A DNA stretch of 64,000 bases from Turnera subulata (taxonomy: Eukaryota; Streptophyta; Magnoliopsida; Malpighiales; Passifloraceae), in assembly GCA_028386065.3 (NCBI GenBank), contig JAKUCV010000253.1:78750-142749 (forward strand), in the 5' to 3' direction. This document shows, piece by piece, positions 1 through 12,259 of the stretch. Numbering within the stretch: the first letter of the stretch is position 1; every line of letters begins with the position of its first letter. The position numbers were made by a program, and so were the translations under genes. Below the pieces are notes generated by a model. It did no database searches, was not told the origin of the DNA, and saw nothing but the letters and a program-made list of their open reading frames with translations.

Positions 1-770
1 ACTGCATGGGATGACCTTGATTCTGATGATGAATCAGATGAAGAGGAATCGACAAACCTTTGTCTTATGGCATAAGAAGAAAAAGAGGTAAATCATTCCA
101 ACTCATCTAGATTTTCTTTTGATGAACTTCATGATGCATATGAAGAATTATATGAAAATTTTAAAGCCATGACTAAGACAAACAAAGCATTGAAAAGGAA
201 GGTTGAACTTTTAGAATCTGAAAAGAAAGAGTGTATGGTAAAAAATGAAGAAATGGCTAAAAATCTGACTCTATGCAATAATAGCTTTGAAGACGCCAAA
301 GCGGATAGAGAAACATTTGCTAAGTCACAAAAGGTTCTTGTGCAACAACTTGATACATGTAAAGAAGAGAATACAAGACTTGCACATGAAAATGTGGATC
401 TGAAAAAGACTATGGATTCTCTGAAAAGTATGCTTGAAAAGTTTGATCATGGTAGTAAAGATTTAGATATGATTCTAAGTCAACAAAGACATACATTACA
501 AAAGGTAGGTCTTGGAGCTACACATCACATTTTTCAAGCTAAGCCTAACTATGCTTCTAATACCCGAAAAACTAAAGCATATCATAGGACTGAATTTGTT
601 AGGACTACATCTAGCCATAACATCACTGTCACTATTGTAATAGACATGGACACAAAATCAAGAATTGCATCTTTAGAAGAAAGAATTCTCCCATAAAGTT
701 TATATGGGTACCTAAAGGTACCAAGACTAATTCACAAGGACCCAAGCATGTTTGGGTACCTAAAACTTGA
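1..770 (+). pseudogene. Sirevirus-type copia gag, C-terminal part (element 1)
   Basis: Gag is the structural protein that packages retrotransposon RNA. The window opens inside it: an acidic linker (WDDLDSDDESDEEE) leads into a long charged, heptad-rich coiled-coil segment (about 169-600), then a CCHC zinc knuckle, CHYCNRHGHKIKNC, at 627-668 (C-X2-C-X4-H-X4-C). A conserved tail with two WVPK motifs ends at the stop at 768-770. A long coiled coil downstream of the RNA-binding core is typical of Sirevirus Gag. The copy is broken. There is an in-frame TAA at 73-75, and the coiled coil (frame 1) and knuckle (frame 3) lie in different frames, so a frameshift falls near 600-627. The same layout appears in the elements at 20210-21900 (-) and 54670-56355 (+). 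The 5' LTR and the start of gag lie left of the window. Confidence 0.85.
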
Positions 771-1858
771 CATTGCAACAGGTCAATGGGGATGAGTGGG
801 TGCTCGATAGTGGGTGCTCAAGACATATGATGGGTGATATGTCCAAGTTCTCATCCTTAAATCCGAGAGGTAAAGGTTCTGTCACCTTTGGCGACAAATT
901 GAAAGGAAAGGTATTGGGTATAGGTAATATCGTTAAGGATCCAACCATTGAGCATGTGTTGTTAGTTCAAAATCTAAAATTCAACTTACTTAGCATAAGT
1001 CAGTTGTGTGACCGTGGATGCAAAGTAATTTTTGAATCTAACAAATTCTTGGTAACTAACAATGATGATAATCAAACTTTGCTTGTTGGTAAAATACAAG
1101 GAAACTTGTATTCTATTAATATGGTTAATGTCTCTAATCAGGAAAACAAGTGTTTAACTGTTAGAACAGAGACTGTTGAGCTTTGGCATAGACGATTGGG
1201 GCATGCACATCATGAGCTTATATCAAATCTTCAAAAGAAAGAACTTGTAAGGGGACTACCCTTGCTGAAGTTTGAAAAAGAAAAGGTATGTCAAGCATGC
1301 CAATACGGAAAGCAATTCAAAAGTTCATTCAAACCAAAGAAGTGCATCTCCACTACTAGACCACTTGAGCTTTTACTTCTCGATTTGTTTGGACCCATTA
1401 AGGTGGTAAGTCTTGGAGGTAAGAGTTATACATTTGTCATTGTTGATGACTATTCCCGTTTTACTTGGGTTATGTTTCTCTCACAAAAAGATCATGCACT
1501 TTATGAGTTTGCCTCTTTAGTAAGAAAACTTCAAAATGAAAAAGGTTATAAAATAACGAAGATTAGGAGTGACCATGGTGGTGAATTTGATAACCTTGTA
1601 TTTAATCATTTTTTTGAAGAAAATGGGATTGAACATACATTCTCGGCTCCTCGAACTCCTCAACAAAATGGGGTAGTAGAGAGGAAGAACCGAATGTTGC
1701 AAGAAATGGCAAGAATAATGCTGAATGAACAATCATTGCCAACTTACTTTTGGGCTGAAGCCGTGAACACAGCATGCTATGTTCTAAATAGGGTAACCAT
1801 TAGGTCACAACTTGAGAAAACACATATAAGCTTTGGCATGATAGAAAGCCAAATATAA
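767..1858 (+). pseudogene. Copia protease and integrase (element 1)
   Basis: This frame encodes the aspartic protease and integrase of the same Sirevirus-type element. The protease active site DSG lies at residues 14-16 of the frame, in WVLDSGCSRHM. The GAG-pre-integrase zinc-binding HHCC follows (WHRRLGHAHHE then VCQACQYGK). The catalytic core shows the first Asp in LLLDLFGP, the second in IRSDHGGEF and the Glu in PQQNGVVERKNRM, so the D,D,E triad is present. The frame ends early at 1856-1858. The expected text beyond the core resumes in another frame from about 1820, so a small indel near 1815-1860 breaks the polyprotein. Protease is in frame 2, while the preceding knuckle is in frame 3 and ends at a stop at 768-770. 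Confidence 0.88.
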
Positions 1859-1883
1859 GCTACTTCAAAGTCTTTGGGTCAAA

Positions 1884-3845
1884 ATGCTTAATATTAAACA
1901 CCAAAGACTCACTAGGAAAATATCTGATGTTGGTGTGTTCCTAGGATACTCAACTAGAAGTAAAGCTTATAGAGTTTACAACAAAAGAACACTTATAGTT
2001 GAGGAATCAATACATGTGGTATTTGATGAAATTGAGTCAACCAACAATGATGATGTGGTTGAGGATGTGTTTTGTCAGCAGCCTAGAGATATTATTGCTA
2101 ACATTCCTGAGAGGTCTGCTGAGATTGAAGAAGAGTTGCATGATGATTCTGCAACTCGACATGAAACCAATTCACAAGTTGCAGCACATGCAATACCTGA
2201 CAGTTCGGCATTGAAGGTGCCAAAAGGACTGTCAACTAGTGACATTATTGGAGATTCGTCTAAAGGTGTAACTAGAAGATCATCCTTGCACAATCTTAAT
2301 TCCCATCAAGCTTTTCTCTCACAAAATGAGCCCAAAAAAGTCGATGATGCCATCAATGATGAAAATTGGGTGATGGCTATGCAGGAAGAGCTCAATCAAA
2401 TTGAGAAAAGTGATGTTTGGAAACTAGTTCCTAGACCCGCCAATTACCCAATAATTGGAACTAAATGGGTATTTAGGAACAAATTGGATGAGGCTGGAAA
2501 TGTGACAAGGAACAAAGCTAGGCTTACGGTACAAGGCTACAACCAAGAAGAAGGAATTGACTTTGATGAGACTTTTGCACCCGTTGCTCGTCTAGAGTCC
2601 ATTCGGATGCTACTTGCATATGCATCCTATAAGTCCTTCAAACTCTACCAAATGGATGTGAAAAGTGCCTTTCTGAATGGTGTAATCATGGAAGAGGTGT
2701 ATGTGGAGCAACCTCCTGGATTTGAGGATTATGAGCATCCAAAACATGTCTATATGCTTAAAAAGGCTCTATATGGACTCAAACAAGCTCCAAGGGCATG
2801 ATATGACAGGTTCAGTACATTTCTTCTCTCTCAAAACTTTGTTAGAGGTAAAGTTGATTCCACACTCTTTGTGAAACACCAAAAGAATGACTTAATTATT
2901 GTGCAAATCTATATTGATGATATATTATTTGGTGCTACTAATGATGCTCTATGTCGAGATTTTGAAAAACTAATGCATAGTGAATTCGAGATGAGCATGA
3001 TGGGGGAACTAAACTTCTTTCTTGGATTCCAAATCAAACAATATGATGATGGCATCTTCATTGGTCAAACTAAATATACAAAGGAGCTACTCAAACGGTT
3101 TGGCATGTCAGACGCCAAAGTGAGCCCAACTCCTATGAGCACAACAACAAAGCTTAATAAAGATGAACCCGGTAAAGATGTGGACATTAAGAAATATAGA
3201 GGTATGATTGGAAGTCTCCTCTATCTTACTGCATCTAGACCTAATATTATGTCATTGTGTGCTCGTTTTCAAGCATGTCCTAAAGAATCTCATTTGAGGG
3301 CTATTAAAAGAATCTTTAAATATCTAAACGGAACACCCTCTCTAGGTCTTTGGTATCCCAAGGTTGAGTCATTTAATTTAATTGGATATTCTGATGCTGA
3401 CTTTGCTGGATGCATGCTTGATAGAAATAGTACTAGTGGGACATGCCAATTCTTAGGAAATTCACTAGTTTCTTGGTCTAGTAAGAAACAAAATTCAGTG
3501 GCTACATCAACAACCGAGGCAGAGTATGTGGCTGCAGGATCTTGCGGTGCAAAACTTCTTTGGATGAAACAAACATTAATTGACTATGGTTTGAAGTTTG
3601 ATGCTATACCAATCTTATGTGATGGTTCTAGTGCCATAAACTTGACTAAAAATCCTATTCAACACTCAAGAACTAAACACATAGAAGTAAGGCACTATTT
3701 TATTAGAGATCATGTGCTTAAGAAAGATATAACACTTGATTTTGTCACAATCGAGAGGCAGCTTGCAGATATATTCACTAAACCCTTAAAGGAAGAACAA
3801 TTTGCAAAAATTTGGTTGGAGCTAAGTATGTGTAATGCACCTTAA
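1884..3845 (+). pseudogene. Copia reverse transcriptase-RNase H (element 1)
   Basis: This is the RVT_2-type reverse transcriptase of Ty1/copia followed by RNase H. The first part (1884-2801) holds the integrase-RT linker, [21 protein letters not shown] and [16 protein letters not shown], and the YGLKQAPRA motif. An in-frame TGA at 2799-2801 stands where copia proteins have Trp (PRAWYDR), a typical G-to-A change. The frame then continues unbroken from 2802 to 3845 with the catalytic YIDDILFG, the copia RNase H region (GYSDADFAG, TSTTEAEYVA) and the conserved end (HIEVRHYFIRDHV, QLADIFTKPL). The product would be inactive unless the stop were read through. The LTR, env-like ORF and palindromic motifs place the element with the Sireviruses. 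Confidence 0.9.
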
Positions 3846-4329
3846 ATTCAAAGACATCCAGGTATGTTTTCTGATTATTCTAAGCATAAAACATGCATTC
3901 AAAACACACACATATCACTTAGAAAATATGAGCTATAATGAGCCTAAAAAGGATGGTCTAGAAGTCTACACAAAGTGGGTTAATAGTCAGAAAAGGAATC
4001 TGGACGATTTGGCATCTGTGAAACCATTATGTCAATGGCTGTGAGTAAAGGAATAAAATAATATTCACGGGTCTGACATTGTGCAAGTGGGTGGAAAAGT
4101 AGCTACAGTGTTACCTTGGACAGTGAGCTAAATTGCCGGGGAGACAACTGTTACCTATTAGGCTATATGGTTGAGTGTTATAAGTGCTATAAATCTCTTT
4201 TCTACCTGTTGGATAAAAACGGCAACCCAACTCCACTACATAACCTCCATCCTTATCCAACCTTCACTTCACACCGAAATTTCAGCCATTATCACCTCAA
4301 TCAATTCTCTAAATTTTCGGTTACTAGAT
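3846..4329 (+). other. Spacer between pol and env-like ORF
   Basis: This is about 480 bases of internal retrotransposon DNA between the end of RNase H and the env-like frame. Sirevirus-type elements usually have a non-coding spacer here. Short open frames cross it (for example 3835-4044 and 4116-4487), but they carry no recognisable domain and overlap one another, so I do not call a gene. Confidence 0.5.
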
Positions 4330-4855
4330 ATGGGAAGAGCAAAGATTTCTTCCAAACCCTCAAACACCAAGATTCTTATACCTCCCACCTCTCCAAAGAA
4401 TTCCTCTACCCGAGTTACCAGAAACTCAAAACCGCCACCATCAACTCCATCCACAAGACCTCTAAATACTCTACCAAAACCTCCTAAAAAGCAAAAACAC
4501 TCCTCTCCAAAGATGTCTTCCAAACCTTCAAACCCACCTGAACCAATCACTGACCAAGAGGCTGCAAAAACTCTTGCAAATATTGCAGCCTCCACAGATG
4601 AGTTCTTATCCTAGATTCAAATTCCTCCACACCTCACTGATCTCATTGAGCAAACAAAATTCTGTGCCTTGAAAAGGAAATCAATGATTGATCACTTTGT
4701 AAAGGAACTCGATCTTGAGAAGTAGGCCAAGGTACTTGAGCTTGTTCAAAAACAACCCTCACTCATTGCCCTTCCTCCTGTTGATAATCCTTCCATTACC
4801 CAAAATATTTTTGAGGTTCCTCCTAACCCCACTCCTGAAAATCAACCCGAGAACC
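4330..4855 (+). pseudogene. Env-like ORF, 5' part (element 1), interrupted
   Basis: This is the N-terminal part of the additional ORF that Sirevirus-type elements carry after pol. It is historically called env-like because of its position; its function is unknown. It starts at MGRAKISSK (4330), in frame 1, and is rich in Pro, Ser, Thr and Lys. Two in-frame stops break it: TAG at 4612-4614 and TAG near 4723. At 4855 a solo LTR interrupts the frame, which resumes in the same register at 6775. I see no signal peptide or clear membrane segment in this part. The related region in element 2 lies at about 15900-16470 (-). Confidence 0.65.
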
Positions 4856-6769
4856 TGTCACGCCCCGTCCATACGTGACCAGCCTGGTGCTTTGTGCACC
4901 TCATAGTATGCCACAGAGCACCCAAAGGTCTTCATCAACGATGGGCAGAAGCTAGCCCGATAGGTGGAAACATTTAGAGCGCAGCAAACATCAAGACGGG
5001 CATCACGTATTGTAGTACGAAAATTAAACACACAACAACCAGCTTATAATACATATATCATGTACTAAAGGGTGGGGCACTACTTGTGTCCTTGTGCCAT
5101 TTATTTTGTTATACACAAAGTATATGTAGAACCAGTTCCGGCCAAGTACCCATCATCTAACAAACGTGACTCTCAAGCCTTCCCTCACCAAGCTGATTAT
5201 CTCCTTGACCTGAAAGGGAGTGGAAAGAGAGGGGGGTGAGTCCACTGACTCAATAAGCAGCTGATCACACAAGTAATAGCAACGACACACACAAGCAACA
5301 ACAACACCTAATAGCTTCTCATCAAAGCACCGTGATCAGCCCACGGGTAAGCTATCGTGATGCTGCACGAAGCCTACCTGCATGGTCTAGTAGCTCTGCC
5401 AACAGTGTTACTCCTTAGCCAATAGTGTTACTCCTTAGCCAACAGCCCTACTTACGAGGAGTATCCGAATAGCTACTAGAACCACACACGACGCCAAGTA
5501 CAACACCACCATCATCTCATATAACCAAGCAGCCTAAGAGCACTACAAGGTTCATCATCAATATCATCTTATGCCAATGCCATGATGCAATTGTAATGCA
5601 TGAAATGCACAGCCCGATTATTGGACTCATCAACAAGCCAAGGCATCATCATTTTATCATCGATATTGCACCATTGGTGCCATCAACAAGCATATTGGAG
5701 CCATTAACCAGCAAGCTAGCACCATCAACCATCACACGCGTGACAACCAAACTTACACAGAATTAGGCCTCACTAGGCCCTTCACCTTCCTTTGGTGCAC
5801 CTTGAGTCTTAGCACCTGCCACACATAAGTAAACATCAACATATAGGATAACAATACAAACATAGAGTAGGAACTCACATAAGTTAGCCTACACACAAGC
5901 TGGCCAAGTTAGGCTAGTCAGTTAGCCATCTATCCCAACCAAGTACATCACTACAATCACTTAAGTACTTGTTAGACCTACAAGCCAACAGGTTGCTCTG
6001 TTCAGGCCAATTAAGCACTTGAGGGACCAATTGACCACCAGCAGGGGAAATTTTGCGCACCAGGCGCACCAATTGGCCTCCTATGGGTCTATTGTGCCTC
6101 AATTTCACCAACCAATGCCCCCAATCAGATATACTATTCTTCCTTAGGTCAACATCCAACAATAAGATGTGAAAGGTAAACGTCCAGAGATACTCCTAAA
6201 AAAAATCGAATTGGTGCACTGTCCAAGTCAACAGCACACCGAGTAAGCCAATTAAAACCAAAACCCTTAAGAATTCCAACCCAAATCACTTACCCCTTCC
6301 TTTGTGTGCTGGCTGCTTGAGAGAACCTTAAGGATAGCTGAGTATTTCCTCTCCCTATGCCTAAAACGATTTGGGCAGAAATGGGGCTTGAGGTGCTTGC
6401 TTGGGCAGATATGGCTCAAGGGAAGCAGGTGACTAAGCAGCCACTTGCTGCCTCTTGCACCAGAATCTGCCACCTTGCCCAAGCAGCTCTCCACCTCATG
6501 CTTATTTGCCACCACCAGCTTATATTCTCAACCAATAAGACTCAGCCACCACGCCCCATGCTTAGTCATTAACTAATCCTCAATCAGTTCTCCCAAGCAC
6601 ACACTAATCGGTGAATAAGACTAATCACCTATTAATTAATCCACCCGTACTAGTTTCTGGCCAACTGAAGCCAATGTCAAACCAATCGAAACCTACTAAG
6701 AACAACTTTCATTCTGACACCATTCCTCATCAAGTAAACATTTCAGCCATAATTATACGGGTTATCACA
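4856..6769 (-). mobile_element. Solo LTR (Ty3/gypsy-like) inside the env-like ORF
   Basis: This is a 1,914-bp segment that begins TGTCACGCCCCG, ends GTTATCACA and is flanked on both sides by GAACC (4851-4855 and 6770-6774). TG...CA ends and a perfect 5-bp target-site duplication are what LTR integration leaves. No gag or pol lies between the ends, so this is a solo LTR produced by LTR-LTR recombination. The minus-strand ends (TGTGATAACCC ... GGGGCGTGACA) resemble Tekay/Del-type gypsy LTRs, so I prefer that orientation, without certainty. A TATA-like stretch lies near 5045-5060 on the minus strand. A roughly 22-bp imperfect direct repeat (GTGTTACTCCTTAGCCAA) lies near 5404-5445. Confidence 0.85.
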
Positions 6770-6774
6770 GAACC

Positions 6775-8225
6775 CTAGGAACTCCTCTGAGAAAACCCTC
6801 TCAGATGATGACACTCTTATAGCCCAGAAATATCCATCCAAAAGAGCCAAAACCACTGCTACTAAGAAGTCCACTCGACCAGAAAAGCTTATAGCATCTG
6901 CGATGCCAAAGCGGACGCTAAGGGACAGCATCCGGGTACAAAGGCTGAAGACACCTGCATCTAAAAAGGGAAAAGAAAAAGTGGTTTATGAGGTTGCTGA
7001 ATCAGAGGAAGATGATGAGGATGACGATGAAGTGATTCCTGATGTAACCCTTGAGGGAGTAACCGGGAATACACCTATGGTGCCTAAGGGTGAAGAAGAA
7101 GGATCTAAGAGTGAAGAATGCTACGAGCCCTCGGTCAAGCATGTCAGCAAGTCAGGGAAACTCTCCAGGTCCAAAAAGAAGGTTAAGAAGATTGTTGATG
7201 ATGAGGAGGAAGAGAAGGATCCCACTGGAATTGTAGGCATTTCTTTCAAATTTCTGAAATCTGTTTCCGTCCACTTTGAGGATTTGATTGGGTTTGTTGT
7301 TGTGGAAATTATAGAGAGGGCTCAACTTACCACACTAGCCACTCTTCAGGTATCTGCTTATGAATCCTTGGTTCAGGATTTCCACACAAATATGTTACCT
7401 AAGCATGATGATATTGGTAACGTTATTGGTCTTCAAAGTATGATTTGTGGGATCTCTGTCTTTGTCAATGCCAAATTGATTAGGAAGCTACTGAAATTGA
7501 AGAAAGGCTCTGTTAGGTACTATAACACTACCTCTGGAAATCCTGTCAATGTGCCCAACACAGCTAGTGTTTCTGAGCAGAGGAAGATGTTATTTGGGCA
7601 GTCCATCAAGAAGGATTCCTATCAGGATCTCTATCCCGAGCATAGGTTGGTTCTTTATTCTATCACAAGAGTTTTAATTCCCTGTGGAGGACACCAGACC
7701 TTGCTCAAGACTTATGACATGTGGCTTCTGGGTTGTGTGCTGACAAACAGTCCTATTGACTATGGGTACATCATCTTTCACCATCTTTGTCTCTCTGCTG
7801 CTCGACCTTATGGAAGCCTCATCACCCTGATTGCTCGTCACTTTGGTGAGATTCCCACCAAAGTGCATCATCCGGTACTTGGTGATTCCATCTACACTGC
7901 TACTCTTAGCAAGATGCGGCTCAAAAGGAACAAACATGGGGTGTTTTATGTGGTCCAGCCGAGCACTTCTAAGGATGCCCGTATTGAGGCTTTGACTGAG
8001 GAGAAAAAGGATGTGAAGGAAGAGCTGTATGAGCTTAAAGGTGTGATGAAGAAAATTATGAAAATGGGAAAAGCTCAACTGGATCTGTTGGTTGCCGAGA
8101 ATGCGGTTGAAATAACCAATGAAGGAGATGAGGATGATGACGGTAGTGATGATGTTGAGTCCATGATTCCTCATCCGGCCAGAAATCTGCTAGTGTTTGA
8201 CTTCCACATGGCCATCCAAATCTGA
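6775..8225 (+). pseudogene. Env-like ORF, 3' part (element 1)
   Basis: The continuation of the interrupted env-like frame is open for over 480 codons. The first part is basic and then strongly acidic (EVAESEEDDEDDDE). A central globular part contains FVNAKLIRKLLKLKKGSVRYYN and is rich in aromatic and small residues; I recognise it as the family annotated as a putative plant transposon protein (Pfam PF20167, from memory). The C-terminal part (about 7980-8170) is a charged, coiled-coil-like segment (ARIEALTEEKKDVKEELYEL) ending in an acidic patch. No transmembrane span is obvious. A shorter start at the ATG at 6903 is possible, but the frame joins the 5' part across the solo LTR. A decayed relative lies at 12850-16470 (-). 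Confidence 0.7.
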
Positions 8226-8719
8226 TGCTCACCTAGGATCATGCATGTTTTATTTCTGCTTGTGTATCTGTTTCCTGTACTTTGCTAGTTGTTGTGGCAT
8301 CATCGGTGCCAATATGTCTTTCTGTTGTTGTCTACTTAGTTCTTGACTGGTTCTGTCTACTATCTGTTGCTGTTGTTTTAGTTTTGGCATCTTTGGTGCC
8401 ACAGTGTCTAGTTCTATCTTTGTTGTGCTTTTTGTGATGCCAAAAGGGGAAGAGAACTATGGGAGATCACGGGGACATGTGGATTTGTGTTTTTCGACAT
8501 GTTCATTTTATTTCATTTAACATAATGTGGCTTACAAAATTGATGTCTTAAATTTATTCTTCTGCTCCTTCTGCTCCTTATGCTCTAACCATTTGAATGA
8601 TGCACAAATTGGATAAATATTTTAGTTATGGGGAGCATTTGTTGAGGGGGAGCTTAGAATACACAAAATTCACATCTCTACATTGTTTAAGGTTTGTCAT
8701 TATAAAAAAGGGGGGAGAA
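8226..8719 (+). promoter_or_regulatory. Sirevirus 3' non-coding region with palindromes and PPT
   Basis: This is the non-coding stretch between the env-like ORF and the 3' LTR. It carries TGGCATCATCGGTGCCA at 8295-8311, TGGCATCTTTGGTGCCA at 8385-8401 and a half-site, GATGCCAAAA, near 8437. Repeated palindromes of this kind in the 3' non-coding region are a known mark of Sireviruses. A purine run at 8704-8719 (AAAAAAGGGGGGAGAA), directly before the LTR, is the polypurine tract that primes plus-strand synthesis. Confidence 0.75.
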
Positions 8720-9894
8720 TGTGAATCGGCTGACGATTAGGAAGTTGCTTAGGCCTAGTTAAGTTGATTATTAACATAAGGTATGGATTAAATTGTGACA
8801 TTGATTATACTATTATAATATGCCTTTAAATACAATTTAATATGTCAATTATTATTAAATAATTAAATGCACTAACTAGGTTTTGATTATGACAAACCTA
8901 TATATAGCATCTTGTGCTTCTAACCATGATTTGCAGCTCACACAAGTGCCCCATCCGTGATCAACTCCTTGGAAGAAGGAGTGAGTGGGATTGGAGAGTG
9001 TGTTAGTGCACATGAGATGTCACTTTCATCAAAAGACATCCATGTGACTTGATTTGTCTAATCCTTATGGGGATTGGTCAAAGGAACCTAGTACACTACC
9101 ATTTGTGGAATCTGAATCAATGAAAAGGCTACCTTAAACAAATCAAATGTCAGCAGAATTCAAACATCCTAGGACTATGCTAAACAATGATATCAATGAC
9201 AAAAAGCTGCTGATAGCTGGATCTCGTGCCAAAGTGAGAGGGACAACAGGCAAAGTGAACGTTGACGCTCTGGCACCTCGGAAGACAAACCAGCTGAATG
9301 GAAAGGGACATGTAACGGATCTTTTGAATTTGCCACCATCCAACTTGTGTATATAATGAGATGCTGATTCAAGGAGAACCTTAGAGCTGCTAAACCGAGA
9401 TTCCGAATTCAAGCAAAGTTAGTGCACTTGCAGTTCACAAAGTTAAGCAAAAGAGAGAGAGATAAATACTTTTCTTAGTTCATTCATTGAGTGATAATAT
9501 TTGAAGAGAAAAGTTATTGTACTTAGAAATATCTTCTGATTCAAAGGGTTTGTGTAAGGCAAAGCTAGGGAAAGCTTTGTGGTAAGTGTGTGAGGTTAAA
9601 GTTGAGCCTAGAGAAAAACTTGTATTATAGGTTATTGGTTGAACCCGTAAAAAACCATAATAAGAGTGAGTTAGAAATCTCAAGGGGGATCCTTGAGTAG
9701 TGAAGGTAGTCCTGTGTGGCGAACAACTATAAATTCTATGTCACACTTTCTCTAACCCTTTTACTCTTAGCATTTTAATTATTATGTTCATTAGTTTTCA
9801 TCAACACAAAATTAGAAAGGAAAATAGTTTGGCATCTGTGACGCCAAATTAGGTTTTAATTATCAATGCGAACTTCCCTTTGACTTAGTTTTCG

Positions 9895-9943
<49 letters not shown>
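8720..9943 (+). mobile_element. 3' LTR of Sirevirus-type element 1, right end missing
   Basis: The LTR begins TGTGAATCGGCTG directly after the polypurine tract. It shares landmarks with the LTRs at 11203-12244 (-), 21935-22999 (-) and 53504-54620 (+): a block near 9700-9740 ending CTATAAATTCTATGTC, the palindrome at 9828-9848 (TGGCATC ... GACGCCA), and a C-rich tract close to the 3' end. In the other copies 20-35 bases follow that tract and end in CA. Here a C run is followed by one N and unrelated AT-rich DNA, so the true end is not visible. Short ORFs on both strands (for example 9143-9412) are chance frames. Confidence 0.8.
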
Positions 9944-9944
9944 N
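9895..9944. repeat. Poly-C run (49 C) ending in N
   Basis: There are 49 consecutive C, then an N at 9944, the only ambiguous base I noticed in the window. It sits at the C-rich tract of a Sirevirus LTR. The sequence to its right does not continue the LTR, so this is probably a sequencing or assembly break. Confidence 0.9.
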
Positions 9945-11197
9945 CACTTATATAAAATAATTATATTCGTGGATTACTATTTATTTGTTTATTTGAATAA
10001 ATATTTTTATTTTTTTATCATTCTCTTTCTGTAAAATAATTTATATCAATATAAAATTTGTCTAAATACTATTAAAATAAAAAGAATAATTAAAGTAAAA
10101 GTAATTCTATTAACATGTGAACAAATTGACTGAAACCAAGTAATATTTTTCCTTTTGCAAATTTAAATACCATTCATATTTCTAAACTTTCATAAGTTTC
10201 CTTGTATTTTCATTACTCTTAATTAACTTCTTTTTATTACTTATTACATAAATTATAATATTAATTAGTTTTTCAATAAGAAAAATAAAATTGATAATAA
10301 TTTTTCGTTATTGATGTGGAATATGCTATTTTATTAAATTATTTTTCACCAACCTTATCCTTTAAGTAAACTATAACTTAGTTAACAATTACTTTTATTA
10401 ACATTTATTTCTTCTTCAATTGTTTTCAATCAATTCCTTTGTTTCAAACTTCACCATTTTTAAAAAAATAATAAAATTTTATTATTTATCATTTTTATTG
10501 GAAATAAGATTTTAAAATTTTTCCTTTACTTTCTATACTTATTTTTTACATGTTGATTTTATTTATTTGTATTTGTTAATATAGTAAAGTATTTTTTTAA
10601 CATGAAACATTTTTTACATGATGAAAAATAATATGTTAATTTTTCTCTTTACCTCTACATGAAATTAAATTTTTAATAAGATTTAATTATTTTTATTAAA
10701 AATTTTAGTGTTTAAATTTTATCATTATTTAAATAAATTATATTTTTATATTTAAAATTTTTATAAAAAATTATATTTCTTAAATAGGTATTTAAATTTA
10801 TAATTTTTTTACATATAGATGATATCTAATTTAATTCATAAGATATTACAAATAATTTTTAATTTTTAATTTTATATTATAAATGTAGTTATTATACTAA
10901 ATATTTTACTATTTTATTATTTATATATGTTTTATATTTGCATATAGTCATGTCACAATCCGTTCATTTATTTATTTATTTATTTATTTTAGTATTTTGA
11001 TGTTGCAATATTCAATTTTCTATTCCTTCTTATTTTCTTCTCCTTGATATATAGCTTTTATTTAGTTTAATTTTTTTTGGGACATATTTAGTTTAATTGT
11101 TAAGATATAACAAAAAATTGTAATTAGAATTTTTTCTATCCAGTTATCAATATTCTATTAACTTCATGTTCGACATGTTCATCTTTAAAATGATGTA
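9945..11197. other. AT-rich intergenic DNA
   Basis: This is about 1.25 kb of very AT-rich sequence with no supported gene. It includes an (ATTT)n microsatellite near 10965-10990 and many short A and T runs. Its left edge is the N at 9944 and its right edge is the target site of element 2 (ATCAT at 11198-11202). Confidence 0.7.
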
Positions 11198-11202
11198 ATC
11201 AT

Positions 11203-12244
11203 TGTAGGCACAAGTTGGCTAAGAGGGGGTGAATTAGTCTTTTTTGCTTAAATGCCGATTTGATGTCGCTAATGCCAAATCGATTCTGTATCTAAACTAG
11301 ACGGCTAAAAACACACCAAAGAGAAGGGATAGAAAGATTTTCACAGAGGATTTAGAGTGGTTCCCTATGCAGGAGTACGTCTACTACTCAAGAAGTCTAC
11401 CTTAAGATTTCTAACCATCACTATACTTCGCTTTTAACAGGTTCAACCATAACCTTTTACAAGTTTTTTCCTTAGGCTATGTTCAAACCCATCACTCACC
11501 ACAAACCCTTCAGGTTTACTGAATCCCACCTTAGTAGAACTCCCAAGCCCCACCAAGATGTGTATAACTCTCAAAATATGGTATCTTCAATGAATAATTC
11601 AAGAAGAATTACAATCAAGCTCAATACTCAATATTTCACAATTTCAGCTCAATGCAGAACTATAAGTATAACTCAAGCTTTCTGATCAGTATATTCTCGT
11701 AGTTGGCAGCTTTGATTGAGTTCTTCAATCTTGCTTCAACTTACAGAGGCTGGGGAAGGAGAAGCCTCCAAATCAAACGGTTAAAGGCCATTGTTTAGCT
11801 GCATCGGGAGTTGGCACGATTGGCGCCAGAACGTTCATATTCTAATTTTCCAGTTAGTTGACCTGCACTTGTTAGGTAAGTCCTAGGTTTGATCATACAG
11901 TGTTGGACTAAATCAAAAGGATTCATTGTGAAAGGTTTCCAGGCCATTTATCATGCTCCTGTAGAGATTAAAGAAGTAGTATACTATGTTTTATATGCAT
12001 GGGAGCTACCTTAGCATGTGATTACAAAACCCAAGGTTACCAAGGTCGGTTGAAAGCGGCCTCTCATGCATGCTCACCCAACAACCAATTCCACTCAATC
12101 CAAACTTCTAGGATATAGATCACGTATTTAAGTAGGTGCTGGAGAGTAGAATAACTTAACCATAGTTTGTCATAATCAAAATCAAGTTAGCTCATGGTTA
12201 GGTAATTAATCTTAATTGGACATGGTAATTACCGTAACCCAACA
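11203..12244 (-). repeat. 3' LTR of Sirevirus-type element 2
   Basis: This 1,042-bp LTR has intact termini (plus strand TGTAGGC ... CCCAACA). Its partner is at 21935-22999; long matching blocks include GATTTAGAGTGGTTCCC and CTCAAGCTTTCTGATCAG. The Sirevirus palindrome relic (TTTGATGTCGCTAATGCCAAA) is near 11258-11278, close to the 3' end in minus orientation. The C-rich tract of related LTRs is short here (plus-strand GAGGGGG near 11222-11228). Confidence 0.9.
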
Positions 12245-12259
12245 TTCTCTACCTTTTTT
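12245..12259 (-). promoter_or_regulatory. Polypurine tract of element 2
   Basis: On the minus strand it reads AAAAAAGGTAGAGAA directly before the LTR start TGTTGGGTTACGG. This is the expected primer site for plus-strand DNA synthesis. Confidence 0.8.

Noticed and set aside
4116..4487. 123-aa ORF overlapping the env-like ORF start
   Set aside because: It is in another frame than the env-like ORF and has no domain; the env-like frame has the better family match.
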